From Candidatus Omnitrophota bacterium (GTDB lineage: Bacteria > Omnitrophota > Koll11 > Gorgyraeales > Gorgyraeaceae), in assembly GCA_018818505.1 (NCBI GenBank), contig JAHIRR010000347.1, forward strand, positions 1 to 6,443: a stretch of 6,443 bases of DNA, written 5' to 3'. The position numbers and the translations under genes were made by a program. Shown piece after piece: positions 6,225 to 6,443 of the stretch. Each line of letters starts with the position of its first letter. Position 1 is the stretch's first letter. A model generated the notes under the pieces. That model was not told the DNA's origin. It worked only from the letters and a program-made list of their open reading frames with translations, and ran no database searches.

Positions 6225-6443
6225 ATGCACGACTTTAAATACAGACACAGCGAACTTTACTGCGAATCCGTAAACATGGCAGGGCTTGCGAAAAGATACG
6301 GTACGCCGCTTTATGTCTACAGCAGAAAGACATTCCTGAGCCACTATAGAAAATTGCAGGCCGCGTTCAGAGGCGTAAGGCCGCTTATATGCTATTCAGT
6401 AAAGGCGAATTCGAACACCTCTATACTGAGGATGCTTGCAAAA
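6225..6443 (+). CDS. lysA: Diaminopimelate decarboxylase LysA, 5' part (cut by the window end)
   Basis: LysA decarboxylates meso-diaminopimelate to lysine, the last step of lysine synthesis, using PLP on a fold-type III (alanine-racemase-like) barrel. Seventy-three codons are present of an expected 400 or so. GLAKRYGTPLYVYS (20-33) is the usual N-terminal segment, and CYSVKANSNTSILR (56-69) carries the PLP-binding Lys60. The ATG is three bases past the argH stop, with AAGG 6 bases upstream inside the argH 3' end, so it is probably co-translated. Ornithine or carboxynorspermidine decarboxylases share this fold, but the sequence and the known arg-lys/dap gene arrangement favour LysA. The codons here end in C more often (CAC, TAC, AAC) than in the arg genes. 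An ORF finder with a longer minimum length would miss this fragment. Confidence 0.92.
   Translation, partial: MHDFKYRHSELYCESVNMAGLAKRYGTPLYVYSRKTFLSHYRKLQAAFRGVRPLICYSVKANSNTSILRMLAK

Overview
This window is a dense, single-strand biosynthetic operon. In order it carries the 3' part of argJ, complete argB, argD, argF, argG and argH, and the 5' part of lysA, all on the + strand. Together they cover N-acetylglutamate to arginine, except for argC, which is not in the window. The last gene starts the switch to diaminopimelate/lysine synthesis. The pathway is the acetyl-recycling type: ArgJ returns the acetyl group to glutamate. ArgB has the N-terminal helix and C-terminal signature of arginine-inhibited kinases, so feedback probably acts there.

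The organism is a bacterium with an A+T-leaning genome. Arginine codons are mostly AGA/AGG and isoleucine is often ATA. The argJ-B-D-F-G-H-lysA order and the protein variants (for example WGISIECGVLEDP in ArgG, or the lysine/arginine-rich ArgH tail) resemble uncultivated PVC-type lineages such as Omnitrophota. This assignment is a guess from gene order and style, not a proven placement.

Layout: argJ (1-549) overlaps argB (549-1391) by one base. A perfect 26-bp-arm palindrome (1393-1445) fills the argB-argD gap. argD (1459-2637) is followed after 19 bp by argF (2657-3526). A second copy of the same palindrome (3530-3576), in opposite orientation, fills the argF-argG gap. argG (3597-4772) is followed by a different long inverted repeat (4786-4883), whose two arms are each built of ten-base units. 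argH (4899-6221) is followed after 3 bp by lysA (6225 to the window end).

The genes themselves are ordinary. The notable content is the set of three large intercistronic hairpins. Each sits between a stop codon and the Shine-Dalgarno of the next gene, and none has the T-tract of an intrinsic terminator. They cut the operon into argJ-B | argD-F | argG | argH-lysA. The third hairpin is the strangest: in its nine full or partial ten-base units all variation falls at unit positions 2, 6 and 10. These look like members of a dispersed palindromic repeat family with a shared CGTAAG/CTTACG core. They may act as RNA-processing or stability elements, or they may be non-autonomous mobile repeats tolerated in gene gaps. 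No gene-free stretch longer than about 130 bp exists in the window, and no promoter, riboswitch, RNA gene or CRISPR array was seen.
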